A stretch of 64,000 bases of DNA, from positions 124,001-188,000 of the forward strand of contig DLHX01000012.1 in assembly GCA_002483465.1 (NCBI GenBank), given 5' to 3'. The notes beneath the pieces were generated by a model, which did not search any database, had not been told where the DNA came from, and saw only the letters and a list, made by a program, of their open reading frames with translations. The translations under genes and the position numbers were made by a program. The stretch is from Micavibrio sp. UBA7657 (GTDB taxonomy: Bacteria; Pseudomonadota; Alphaproteobacteria; Micavibrionales; Micavibrionaceae). The stretch's first letter is position 1, and each line of letters starts with the position of its first letter. Positions 42,765 to 53,475 of this stretch are shown here, piece by piece.

Positions 42765-44428
42765 TGACATCAAAGCTTCATATTTCGCTCGCCCAGATGA
42801 ACCCCATCGTGGGCGGCCTCGACTATAATTTCAAAAAGATTTGCACCATCTGGGATTCCGTTCCGAAAAACACAGACCTTGTCGTGTTTCCTGAGATGGC
42901 GGTGTGCGGTTACCCGCCCGAGGATTTGGTTCTCAATCAATCCTTCCTCGACGAGGTTAAAAAATGCGTCGAGAAGCTCGTGGCTTTCAGCAAGGATAAG
43001 GCGGCGGCCATCATCCCTGCGCCGTGGGTGATTGACGGGCAGATCCACAATGTCATGCACATGATCGAGAACGGCAAGATTACGGCGACGCAATCCAAGC
43101 ATCATCTGCCGAATTACGGCGTCTTCGACGAAGCCCGCGTTTTTACCGCCGGGCCGCTGCCGGACCCAATAAAATTCCGGGGTTTTTCGCTTGGCCTGAT
43201 GCTGTGCGAGGATATGTGGTATCCGAAAATCGCGAAGCACCTGAAAAAAAGCGGCGCGGAGATTCTCGTTGTGCCGAACGCCTCCCCTTTTGAAAGCGGC
43301 AAGAAAGCCGTACGCCACAAGCTCGCCGCCGACCGCGTCAAGGAAACAGGCTTGCCGCTCATTTACGTGCACCAGGTTGGCGGACAGGATGAACTGATTT
43401 TTGATGGCGGCTCATTCGTTATGAATGAAAAAGGTCATATCCTGCTCGAGGGCGACCAGTTCGCCGAACAGACCTATCACGTGCTGCTTGAGAAAAACGA
43501 CAAGGGTATCATTTTCGGCGGCGTTGAAAATTCCGCCGCGCCGTTCTCGCCGCAGGAAGAAATTTATCAGGCACTGATGCTGGGCCTTCGCGATTACATC
43601 GGCAAAAATAATTTTCCCGGCATTATTATTGGTCTTTCGGGCGGCATCGACAGCGCCTTGTCTGCCGCGATTGCGGTCGATGCGTTGGGGCCGGAGCGCG
43701 TTCACGGCATTATGATGCCTTCGATTTTCACTTCAAGCGTTAGCATCGCCGATGCGCAGGCGCTCGCAAAAAATCTCGGCATACAGGTCGATGAAATCTC
43801 CATCGAAAAAACCGTCGATGCGTTGCAGGGTGTTTTAAGCCCGCATCTCAAAAACGCCCCGCCAACGACCTTTGAAAACATTCAGCCTCGCGCGCGCGGG
43901 ATCATTCTTATGGCGCTGTCGAATGCTTCGGGGAAAATGGTTCTCTCCACCGGCAACAAATCCGAAATGGCGGTGGGATATGCCACGCTTTACGGCGATA
44001 TGTGCGGCGGGTTCAACGTGCTGAAGGATGTTTACAAGACGCAAGTGTACGAGCTTTCGAACTGGCGCAACAAGCACAGACCGCGCGGTGCCTTTGGCCC
44101 CACCGGCGTGGCTATCCCGCAAAACTCCATCAACCGCGCCCCGACGGCGGAATTGCGCGAGAACCAGACGGACCAGGACACGCTGCCGCCCTATGAAACG
44201 CTGGATGCCATCTTAAAACTGCTGGTCGAGGAGGAACTGAGCGTCAACGAGATCGTTATCCTTGGCCATGACCGCGACACCGTTCTCAAAATATGGTCCA
44301 TGGTGGACCGGGCCGAATATAAACGCCGGCAGGCCTCACCGGGCATCAAAATCACCCGCCGCGCCTTTGGCCGCGACCGCCGCTACCCCATCACGAACCA
44401 TTTCGTGAAAATCATTGAAAAAAGCTGA
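42764..44428 (+). CDS. nadE: Glutamine-dependent NAD+ synthetase NadE
   Basis: Amidates nicotinic-acid adenine dinucleotide to NAD+. The 554 residues join an N-terminal nitrilase-type glutaminase with triad Glu44 (VFPEMAVCGY), Lys112 (SKHHLPNYGV) and Cys148 (GLMLCEDMWY) and a C-terminal PP-loop synthetase with GLSGGIDSALSAA (about 290-302) and STGNKSEMAVGYATLYGDMC. The start shares a base with the DAHP synthase stop. The long form uses glutamine directly. Confidence 0.96.
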   Translation: MTSKLHISLAQMNPIVGGLDYNFKKICTIWDSVPKNTDLVVFPEMAVCGYPPEDLVLNQSFLDEVKKCVEKLVAFSKDKAAAIIPAPWVIDGQIHNVMHMIENGKITATQSKHHLPNYGVFDEARVFTAGPLPDPIKFRGFSLGLMLCEDMWYPKIAKHLKKSGAEILVVPNASPFESGKKAVRHKLAADRVKETGLPLIYVHQVGGQDELIFDGGSFVMNEKGHILLEGDQFAEQTYHVLLEKNDKGIIFGGVENSAAPFSPQEEIYQALMLGLRDYIGKNNFPGIIIGLSGGIDSALSAAIAVDALGPERVHGIMMPSIFTSSVSIADAQALAKNLGIQVDEISIEKTVDALQGVLSPHLKNAPPTTFENIQPRARGIILMALSNASGKMVLSTGNKSEMAVGYATLYGDMCGGFNVLKDVYKTQVYELSNWRNKHRPRGAFGPTGVAIPQNSINRAPTAELRENQTDQDTLPPYETLDAILKLLVEEELSVNEIVILGHDRDTVLKIWSMVDRAEYKRRQASPGIKITRRAFGRDRRYPITNHFVKIIEKS

Positions 44429-44462
44429 TCCAGCCGCTATTTAGAGACCTCAAAGGAGTTTC

Positions 44463-45797
44463 ATGACCGTTCGCGTTCGTTTCGCCCCCTCGCCCACCGG
44501 GATGCTGCATATCGGCAATGCCCGCACGGCGCTTATTACCTGGCTGTTTGCGCGGCATAACGATGGTTACTTCCTGCTGCGTATCGACGACACGGACCTG
44601 GAGCGTTCAAAAGTCGAATACGAACAGGCGATTGAAGAGAGCCTGGCATGGCTCGGCCTGCCGTGGGACGAAAAGACCAACCAGAAGCTCCGTTTAGAGC
44701 GCTACAAGGACCACATCCAGAAGCTGAAGGATTCCGGTCGCCTGTACCCCTGCTATGAAACGGCGGAGGAACTGGCGCTGAAGCGTAAATCACAGCTCGG
44801 GCGCGGCCTGCCGCCGATTTACGATCGCGGCGCGCTGAGCATGACCGACGCGCAGAAACAACAATACGAAGCCGAAGGTCGCAAGGCGCACTGGCGCTTT
44901 AAACTCGAACACAAGCCCATCGAGTGGAACGACCTCATACGCGGCCCGGTGAAATTTGACGGTGCGCAACTTTCTGATACGGTTGCCATCCGCGAAGACG
45001 GCAGCCCGCTTTATCACCTCTGCTCCGTCATTGATGATATCGATTTTAAAATCACGCATGTCGTGCGCGGCGAGGACCATGTCTCTAACACAGCAACGCA
45101 TATCCAGATGTTCGAGGCGCTGGGTGCGAAGCCGCCGGAATTCGTGCACCTGCCGCTTATCTCCGACACCGAAGGCGGCAAGTTATCCAAACGCCTTGGA
45201 AGCCTGAGCATGAAGGAAATCAAGGAAAATGAGGGGCTGGAGCCGATGGCGGTCAATAGTTTGCTCGCCCGTCTCGGTACGTCCGACCCTATCGATGCGT
45301 TCGCGGATCTGAAGCCTTTGATAGAGAATTTTGATTTCTCGAAATTTTCTCGCGGCACGCCGAAATTCGATCCGGACGAACTGCTGCGCCTTAATTCAAA
45401 AATCATTCATGAAACAAAATTCAGCGATGTGAAAGCACGCCTTGCTACTTTGGGGCTGACCGGCATCGACGAAGAATTTTGGAACGCCGTGCGCGCGAAC
45501 CTTGGAAAGTTAGATGACATCAAGGAATGGTGGCATGTCGCCAAGGGCCCCGTGCAACCGAAAATCGAGGAGCCGGATTTCATCAAGGAAGCCGCGACGT
45601 TACTCCCCGCTGCGCCGTGGGATAACAATACATGGACTGTCTGGACGAATGCGGTGAAAGACAAAACCGGGCGCAAAGGCAAACAATTGTTCATGCCGCT
45701 GCGCCAGGCGATTACAGGCATGGATCACGGGCCGGAACTTGCAGGATTACTCCCGCTTATCGGTCCTGAAATTGTAAAGAAGCGTCTTGCCGCTTAA
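44463..45797 (+). CDS. gltX: Glutamate-tRNA ligase
   Basis: Charges glutamate onto tRNA-Glu and, in organisms without GlnRS, onto tRNA-Gln. The 444 residues have FAPSPTGMLHIGNARTAL (HIGH motif 16-19) and KLSKR (about 240-244, KMSKS motif), with the class I fold and the anticodon-binding C-terminal part. Shorter than the 465-500 usual in proteobacteria. Alphaproteobacteria often carry two gltX copies; this may be the tRNA-Gln-charging one. AAAGGAG precedes ATG 44463. The end overlaps the small convergent gene. Confidence 0.95.
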   Translation: MTVRVRFAPSPTGMLHIGNARTALITWLFARHNDGYFLLRIDDTDLERSKVEYEQAIEESLAWLGLPWDEKTNQKLRLERYKDHIQKLKDSGRLYPCYETAEELALKRKSQLGRGLPPIYDRGALSMTDAQKQQYEAEGRKAHWRFKLEHKPIEWNDLIRGPVKFDGAQLSDTVAIREDGSPLYHLCSVIDDIDFKITHVVRGEDHVSNTATHIQMFEALGAKPPEFVHLPLISDTEGGKLSKRLGSLSMKEIKENEGLEPMAVNSLLARLGTSDPIDAFADLKPLIENFDFSKFSRGTPKFDPDELLRLNSKIIHETKFSDVKARLATLGLTGIDEEFWNAVRANLGKLDDIKEWWHVAKGPVQPKIEEPDFIKEAATLLPAAPWDNNTWTVWTNAVKDKTGRKGKQLFMPLRQAITGMDHGPELAGLLPLIGPEIVKKRLAA

Positions 45798-46033
45798 GTG
45801 CGCGCGGTTTTGCGAAGAAGAACCAGGAAGCTTTCGAGTTTTTTCACATCGAGCAAAGTCGCTTCGGGCCAGAGCAGTTTTACGGTGTTCTGGAACGTTT
45901 CAAACCCTTCGATGAAGAGATGGTCGCAGAGCAGAACCTTACGCTTGGCGCTCAGCGTCGCGAATTCCTCGATGATGCTGAAAGGCTGCTGGGCCTGTTT
46001 CAGAAGATCGTCGCCGCCCTCATACCGTGCCAT
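45794..46033 (-). CDS. Small hypothetical protein (79 aa)
   Basis: I recognise no family. The 79 residues start MARYEGGDDLLKQAQQPFSI and are helical and amphipathic with one Cys; no signal peptide. CAGGGG about 7 bases before the ATG supports translation. It overlaps the gltX stop by four bases tail to tail and is divergent from trmJ. Confidence 0.6.
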   Translation of the reverse strand: MARYEGGDDLLKQAQQPFSIIEEFATLSAKRKVLLCDHLFIEGFETFQNTVKLLWPEATLLDVKKLESFLVLLRKTART

Positions 46034-46188
46034 GGCTTTACCCCTGTCCTTAATCTCAATAGATTATCATTCCAATCTACCCTATTTTTGGCAATAAGAG
46101 AACTAAAGCGCGTTTTATTGTTTTAAATCAATATCTTACAATATTAACGTTATGTAAATCATTTTGGCGAAATTGTGACGAAAGTACT

Positions 46189-46911
46189 ATGAAGGACACT
46201 CCTGCCATCATCCTTGTCCGGCCCCAGATGGGCGAAAATATCGGCGCGGCGGCGCGCGCGATGCTGAATTTCGGCCTCACGGATCTGCGTATTGTGACGC
46301 CGCGCGACGGCTGGCCGAGCCAGGCGGCAATCGATATGTCCGCCGGTGCGCTGGAGATCATGCCGGAGGTAAAGGTTTTTGAAACGCTTACGGATGCCGT
46401 CAGGGATCTGCATTTCCTGTTCGCCACCACCGCCCGCCCCCGCGACATGGTGAAGCCTGTCTATACGCCTGCCGCGGCGATTGAAGAAACATTCAAAAAG
46501 AAAAACCAGAAAATCGGTTTTGTGTTCGGGCCGGAACGCTCGGGCCTTGAGAATGACGACGTCGCACTGTGCCACGCCATTCTTACCATGAAAACCAATC
46601 CCGATTTTTCATCGATCAATATCGCGGCGTCGGTGATGGTGATCTGTTACGAATGGATGGCGCGGCAGTCGGATAATAATGTTGTCACGCCGACGAATGC
46701 CAGTTTTCCCGCCGAACATGAAAAGCTTGAGGAGTTACTCGTCCGGCTTGAGATTGACCTCGATACAGGCGGTTTTTTTCGCGCACCCGACCAGAAACCG
46801 ACAATGATCCGCAACATCCGCAATCTTTTCACCCGCACCGGCATGACCGACCAGGAAGTGCGCACCTTTCACGGCATGCTCTCGGCCCTGACGGGCAAGA
46901 ATAAAAGCTGA
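46189..46911 (+). CDS. trmJ: tRNA (cytidine/uridine-2'-O)-methyltransferase TrmJ-like
   Basis: SPOUT-class enzyme that methylates the ribose at position 32 of the tRNA anticodon loop. The 240 residues show ILVRPQMGENIGAAARAMLNFG at the start, DLRIVTPRDGWP, FATTARPRD, and the knot motif FVFGPERSGLENDD plus SSINIAASVMV. The following residues form the TrmJ C-terminal extension. Stop codon abuts the convergent 46912 gene. Confidence 0.92.
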   Translation: MKDTPAIILVRPQMGENIGAAARAMLNFGLTDLRIVTPRDGWPSQAAIDMSAGALEIMPEVKVFETLTDAVRDLHFLFATTARPRDMVKPVYTPAAAIEETFKKKNQKIGFVFGPERSGLENDDVALCHAILTMKTNPDFSSINIAASVMVICYEWMARQSDNNVVTPTNASFPAEHEKLEELLVRLEIDLDTGGFFRAPDQKPTMIRNIRNLFTRTGMTDQEVRTFHGMLSALTGKNKS

Positions 46912-47277
46912 TTACAGGCTGGGGGTGTCCGGCTCAGAAGTTTTGCTGGCAGCAAGCAGACGATCAATCAAAGCTCGCGTTTCCGATTTATATTTTCCCA
47001 TCGGCATGGCATTTTCTAAAATTTCTATCGGCAACCGCGCATAACGAAGCTTATTTCTTCCCGCAGTCATGATAAAAATACCTGTATTGGCGTCGACTCC
47101 ATCCTGCACTGACGCCGGGCCCAGGAAGTGCGTAACAAGGTATTGCTTGCTGGTTTTCTTTTTGCCTTTTTCGGGATCCTCGTTGTCCTCCTCAAAGATG
47201 TCTATGACCTGCATGAGCATGTCTCCGACCTGAATGCAGTCGGCAGTGTTTTCGTATTTTTTCAATGCCTCATCCAT
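46912..47277 (-). CDS. Hypothetical protein (121 aa)
   Basis: No family recognised. The 121 residues start MDEALKKYENTADCIQVGDM and include a small beta-strand region (LMQVIDIFEEDNED) and a basic C-terminus. No signal peptide or membrane helix. Tail to tail with trmJ, and a terminator (47351-47381) lies upstream of it. Confidence 0.55.
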   Translation of the reverse strand: MDEALKKYENTADCIQVGDMLMQVIDIFEEDNEDPEKGKKKTSKQYLVTHFLGPASVQDGVDANTGIFIMTAGRNKLRYARLPIEILENAMPMGKYKSETRALIDRLLAASKTSEPDTPSL

Positions 47278-47350
47278 AGCGCTGACTTTCCTGTTCCCTG
47301 TATATCTAAACTTTAGAAAATATAATATGGAAACATTGTTTCGGGCAATA

Positions 47351-47381
47351 AAAAAAGCCGCCAGAACATGGCGGCTTTTTT
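47351..47381. terminator. Rho-independent terminator, bidirectional, of rpsD
   Basis: GCCGCC (47357-47362) pairs with GGCGGC (47370-47375) around AGAACAT, flanked by six A and six T, so it can act in both directions. It ends rpsD, whose stop is 16 bases away. Confidence 0.85.
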
Positions 47382-47396
47382 GAAAACTGATTTCGA

Positions 47397-48014
47397 TTAA
47401 CGCGAATAGAATTCGACGACCAGGTGCGGCTCCATCTGAACTGCGTAAGGAACTTCGTCGAGCTTCGGAACGCGCAGGTACGTCGCCTTGAACGCGGCGA
47501 CATCAACCGATACGTATTCAGGAATTTCGCGCTCGGCCAGTTGCACGGCGGCAATAACCATCGGCAGTTGACGGGATTTTTCCTTCACTTCAACAACGTC
47601 GCCCTCTTTCAAGAGGTAAGACGGGATGTTGACGCGCTTGCCGTTCACCGTGACATGGTTGTGGTTGATGAACTGACGCGCAGCGAAAACGGTCGGTACG
47701 AACTTGGCGCGGTAAACAACCGCATCCAGGCGGCGCTCGAGCAGGCCGATCAGGTTCTGACCGGTGTCGCCTTTCATGCGCGATGCTTCATGGTAGTAAC
47801 CACGGAACTGACGCTCGCCGATATTGCCGTAGTAACCGCGGAGCTTTTGCTTCGCGCGGAGCTGCGTGCCGTAGTCGGTCGGCTTGCCGCGTCGGGCACC
47901 GTGCATGCCGGGGCCGGTCTGGCGTGTATTGACGGGGGATTTCGGACGGCCCCAGAGGTTTTCACCCAGGCGGCGGTCGATCTTGTGTTTGGATTGTAAA
48001 CGCTTACCACTCAT
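47397..48014 (-). CDS. rpsD: 30S ribosomal protein S4
   Basis: Primary 16S rRNA-binding protein. The 205 residues start MSGKRLQSKHKIDRRLGENL and include the S4 domain (RRLDAVVYRAKFVPTVFAAR, INHNHVTVNGKRVNIPSYLL). Start 48014 has AAGGAAAAAG upstream and gives the usual length; an upstream in-frame ATG adds 22 residues with no family match. Monocistronic, with its own terminator. Confidence 0.97.
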   Translation of the reverse strand: MSGKRLQSKHKIDRRLGENLWGRPKSPVNTRQTGPGMHGARRGKPTDYGTQLRAKQKLRGYYGNIGERQFRGYYHEASRMKGDTGQNLIGLLERRLDAVVYRAKFVPTVFAARQFINHNHVTVNGKRVNIPSYLLKEGDVVEVKEKSRQLPMVIAAVQLAEREIPEYVSVDVAAFKATYLRVPKLDEVPYAVQMEPHLVVEFYSR

Positions 48015-48166
48015 AGTTCTTTTTCCTTTTCTTGTCCCGGCGGACCAATTTGGTTTGAAGGAGCGAACAATTCCGCTCAATCAACGGGGGGTCAAAAGAC
48101 CCCCTCTTTCCCGGGAATGGCGGGACTATAAGGATTTGGCGGTTAAAGTCAATAAATTAGCCCTTT

Positions 48167-49555
48167 TCAGGGGTATTCCGGGTTCAGGGCGATAACCGAG
48201 AGCTTCTTGGCGCTCGAATAATCCATTGTATACAAGGCTTTATAAGGCCTTATGTCATCCTCGGTGCGGTAGCGGACGACGGCCATCCCGTCCGGGTGTT
48301 TGATAAACCATTCATGTAGGGATTCCATATCCGGCAAGCCGTCTACGGGCTTTTCGCGCTTCGCCAGGAACCCAACCTCGCCGTGATAATTACGGACATA
48401 GGCCCAGTCGGTGTCAGGATGCGCGGCGACGATTTCGGCAATCTTGCTTATATCGTGACGCGGAAAAACCGCGAAGGATGCGGCGCCCTGCCCTATGACC
48501 ATCAACCCCACCGCCGCAACCGCGACGCGCTTCAGCGTTTTCATCTGGACGCTTTCAAGTCCATGCGCTGTCAAAATGGCAACGAACGGCAGAAGCGGTA
48601 TGAGGTAATGCGCCTGCTTGCCGCTCATGATCATAAAGATCGCGAGCGTGGGAATGATCGTAAAAAAACAAAAACGAATGACCGGATCGGCGCGGCGTGC
48701 AAGTTTCAGCTTTCTCCAGAATGCGGGAAACACGATCCATGGCGCGAACAGGCCGAGGAAGAACGGCAGATAGAAATAAAACGGGCGGGAATGCGCTCCG
48801 CCGAAGCTGCCGGTCATGCGGCCTTTCGTTTGCTCGACGACCAGCCAGTGGAAAAATTCTTTATCCGTGCCCTGCGATACTTCATACAGCCAGACCGATA
48901 CCGGCGCGAGCGCGACCAGAACCATAATCAGCAGGCCGGTGTAGAATTTCTTCTTCTGTACGCCCTGATACCAAAATGGCGCGAGCAGCCATGGCAGCAG
49001 TGTGAACAGCAGAACAACCGGGCCTTTCGCCAGCACGCCGAAGCCGAGGGCAAGGCCTGCGGGGATGGTCAGAATAGATTTGCCGCCTTTCAGAAATTTC
49101 GCTGCGAAAATCCATGCGACCAGCACGCAGAAGGTCAGCAGAAAATCGAACATAATGGCCGTGCCCATCGCGAGGAATGGCGCGCTGGCGACCATGATCC
49201 ACGGCACGCGGCGCGCGAGCTCTTCCCGTTCGGGAAATAAAATCCCGACCAGTTTATGGGTGAGGAAAATCGTGCCTGCGCTGATGAGCGAAACTATCAG
49301 AACAGCGGGCCATCTATGTGCCCCGAAAATCTCCCATGACAGGTTGATCAGCCAAAAGAGCAGCGGCGGCTTATGATGATACGGCGCAAAATTCAACGTC
49401 GGCAGGAAATAATTATGATTGAGAAACATTTCCCACGCGGCGGTGAGATAGCGCGTCTCGTCGATCGGCAATGCCGGGCGGAAAATAATTGCGGCCAGCG
49501 TCAACGCCGCGCATAAGACTGCGATGCCGGTCAGATTTTTAGAGGCTTCGCGCAC
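48167..49555 (-). CDS. ArnT-like dolichyl-phosphate/undecaprenyl-sugar glycosyltransferase
   Basis: A 462-residue inner-membrane GT83/PMT-type glycosyltransferase. It has DETRYLTAAWEM (Asp and Glu of the catalytic loop) at residues 32-43, HHKPPLLFWLINLSW, about ten membrane helices and a periplasmic C-terminus. Family members transfer 4-amino-arabinose or other sugars from undecaprenyl phosphate to lipid A. It overlaps the LAB_N gene by one base and belongs to a GT2-LAB_N-ArnT operon. Confidence 0.88.
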   Translation of the reverse strand: MREASKNLTGIAVLCAALTLAAIIFRPALPIDETRYLTAAWEMFLNHNYFLPTLNFAPYHHKPPLLFWLINLSWEIFGAHRWPAVLIVSLISAGTIFLTHKLVGILFPEREELARRVPWIMVASAPFLAMGTAIMFDFLLTFCVLVAWIFAAKFLKGGKSILTIPAGLALGFGVLAKGPVVLLFTLLPWLLAPFWYQGVQKKKFYTGLLIMVLVALAPVSVWLYEVSQGTDKEFFHWLVVEQTKGRMTGSFGGAHSRPFYFYLPFFLGLFAPWIVFPAFWRKLKLARRADPVIRFCFFTIIPTLAIFMIMSGKQAHYLIPLLPFVAILTAHGLESVQMKTLKRVAVAAVGLMVIGQGAASFAVFPRHDISKIAEIVAAHPDTDWAYVRNYHGEVGFLAKREKPVDGLPDMESLHEWFIKHPDGMAVVRYRTEDDIRPYKALYTMDYSSAKKLSVIALNPEYP

Positions 49556-49869
49556 TAGGCCGCCTGCTCCGGGTTGGTTTTTTCAAGAATGGCGTTCTTG
49601 CGGATAAGAAACAGGTTGCGGGAGTAAATCAACAATCCGATGCTCTGCCCGGCGATGAAAACCGGGTCGGCGCGATAAATTGCGTAGGATAAAATAATCA
49701 GCGCGCCCGCGATGCTGAAATACCAGAAGGCCACGGGCATAACGCTCTTCTGTGCTTTTTCCGAGGCCAGCCACTGGACGAAGAAGCGCATGAAGAACAT
49801 GGCCTGGCCGAAGAATCCGACCCCGATCCAGATTTTCTCGACGGTATCAGCGCTTAAGCTCACGCACAT
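49555..49869 (-). CDS. LAB_N-domain (lipid A biosynthesis N-terminal) membrane protein
   Basis: The 104 residues fit the LAB_N domain that otherwise forms the N-terminus of some LpxB proteins: two or three membrane helices, MRFFVQWLASEKAQKS, PVAFWYFSIAGALIILSYAI, DPVFIAGQSIGLLIYSRNL. Standalone copies lie next to ArnT-like and GT2 genes in many proteobacteria; function unknown. Overlaps both neighbours. Confidence 0.85.
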   Translation of the reverse strand: MCVSLSADTVEKIWIGVGFFGQAMFFMRFFVQWLASEKAQKSVMPVAFWYFSIAGALIILSYAIYRADPVFIAGQSIGLLIYSRNLFLIRKNAILEKTNPEQAA

Positions 49870-50602
49870 TCTCCCTGGCAGAAGTTATTTCGCTCACAAT
49901 AATGTCAGGCCGCGCCCTTTTCAACAGCCACCGTACACCGAATAAATCATGCACACCGGCCCAGAGCCGGTCGAAAAACCCGTATTTCGAGACGCCGCGC
50001 CCGCGCGGGCGGTGCGAGACGTCGACATGACAGACCTCGACATAATGGCCTTTCATCAGCGCCGGCAGATAGCGGTGCATATGGTTGAAATATGGCAGCG
50101 CCATATAGTCCTCCCGTCTAAAGAGTTTCAAACTGCAGCCCGTGTCCCTGGTTCCATCTTTCAGAAAATAAGAGCGGATAGCATTGGCGGCGCGAGAGGA
50201 TAAACGGCGCACCAGGTTGTCATTCCGCTTTATCCGTTGACCTGCAATCATGACGCGCGGGTTAGCCTTGGCCTTCTCGCTGTACAGATTAAACAGCAGC
50301 GGAATATCGGCGGGGTTGTTCTGCCCGTCGCCGTCCAGCGTGACGACTAATGGTCCTGTCGCATGGCTGACGCCCGACCACAGGCCGCGCGACTGGCCCG
50401 AGCGTTTCGAATGCTGGATGATGCGCAGGAACGGATATATTGCCGACAGTTCCTGAAGGTGCAGATGCGTGCCGTCGTCGCTGCCGTCATCGACATACAA
50501 AACTTCCGTGATCGGCACCGCGCGCGCGGCCGCGCTGATCTCCTCCAGCAGCGGTCGGATGTTTTCTTTTTCGTTATAAACGGGGATGACGATGCTGAGC
50601 AT
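49847..50602 (-). CDS. Family 2 glycosyltransferase (polyprenyl-phosphate sugar synthase type)
   Basis: A 251-residue GT-A enzyme: MLSIVIPVYNEKENIRPLLEE, EVLYVDDGSDDGTHLHLQEL, VVTLDGDGQNNPADIPLL and the QNNP/GxxR-type SGQSRGLWSG. Without the C-terminal membrane helices of ArnC. Probably charges a lipid carrier for the ArnT-like enzyme. ATG 50602 starts the family N-terminus; no clear ribosome site is visible and the tRNA gene ends only 18 bases upstream, so the two may share a transcript. Confidence 0.85.
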   Translation of the reverse strand: MLSIVIPVYNEKENIRPLLEEISAAARAVPITEVLYVDDGSDDGTHLHLQELSAIYPFLRIIQHSKRSGQSRGLWSGVSHATGPLVVTLDGDGQNNPADIPLLFNLYSEKAKANPRVMIAGQRIKRNDNLVRRLSSRAANAIRSYFLKDGTRDTGCSLKLFRREDYMALPYFNHMHRYLPALMKGHYVEVCHVDVSHRPRGRGVSKYGFFDRLWAGVHDLFGVRWLLKRARPDIIVSEITSARENVRELKR

Positions 50603-50620
50603 ATTATGTTTCGAAAAAAT

Positions 50621-50697
50621 TGGTGGGCCCACCAGGACTTGAACCTGGGACCAATCCGTTATGAGCGGACTGCTCTAACCAACTGAGCTATAGGCCC
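50621..50697 (-). tRNA. tRNA with CAT anticodon (probably tRNA-Ile2)
   Basis: Minus strand: acceptor GGGCCTA, anticodon stem GTCCG/CGGAT around loop CTCATAA with anticodon CAT, T-arm AGGTTCAAGTCCT, encoded CCA at 50621-50623. The D-arm (AGCTCAGTTGGTTAGAGCA) and body resemble tRNA-Ile2, whose CAT is read as lysidine-AU, more than initiator Met. Elongator Met cannot be excluded. Confidence 0.85.
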
Positions 50698-50709
50698 TTA
50701 GGGTTAAAT

Positions 50710-51327
50710 CTATTCTGCCGGCTTTTTCGCGGGCTCAGCGGGCGCTTCTTTATTTTCCTTCGACTTCGAGCGCTCGAGCCACGCCGCGATCTCATTCATG
50801 TGCGGCTTTACCGCTTCCCTGTCTTCCTTGGGCGCGCTGGTGAAAATTTCCATCATGCGGATGCTCTGATTGAGCTGGGCCTTTTGCGCCTCCGGCATTT
50901 TCGCCTTGGTCGCCTCCGGTATGTCGCGGAGCTGTTTCAGCGCGTTCGGGTTTTCCTGGTCGATCTTGATCGCCATATAGGCCAGCATTACGCCGTCGCC
51001 CGTATTCGCCCAGTCTTCCTGCGATTTGAAATCATGCTTTTTCACGATGTCGCCGAGCCTGGTGTAATCGGAAGGAAGTTTTTCCTTCATGATTTCGATG
51101 CCCATCAGATAGGGCGCATAGCTTTTTTCGCCGAGCTTGGGCTGCAGCGCGACATTGAGCTCCTTGTCCTTGCCTTCTTTATGGAGACCCTCGGAGAAAA
51201 CCTCGACATCGGGCAGCGCCTTGACGAATTTCGAAACATTATCGCTCGAGAGTTTCTCGGCGAAGGCAGGCGCGGCAAAAAATCCGAGCGCGCAGATCAT
51301 TACAAAGGCGTTCAATACGTACTTCAT
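50710..51327 (-). CDS. Exported hypothetical protein (205 aa)
   Basis: A 205-residue exported protein with signal peptide (VLNAFVMICALGFFAAPAFA, cut before EKLS) and a helical mature part ending in a Pro/Ala/Lys tail (APAEPAKKPAE). No family recognised. Same strand as and 26 bp after rpoD, 12 bp before the tRNA. Confidence 0.65.
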   Translation of the reverse strand: MKYVLNAFVMICALGFFAAPAFAEKLSSDNVSKFVKALPDVEVFSEGLHKEGKDKELNVALQPKLGEKSYAPYLMGIEIMKEKLPSDYTRLGDIVKKHDFKSQEDWANTGDGVMLAYMAIKIDQENPNALKQLRDIPEATKAKMPEAQKAQLNQSIRMMEIFTSAPKEDREAVKPHMNEIAAWLERSKSKENKEAPAEPAKKPAE

Positions 51328-51353
51328 GGAAGTTTCCTTTCGCGTTCTATAAA

Positions 51354-53396
<2,043 letters not shown>

Positions 53397-53475
53397 TAAT
53401 ACTCCAACCCGATTCGTTGATTTAATCCCAATTCCTATGAAATCCAAAGTCTTAAGATGATTATTCCCCAACCTG

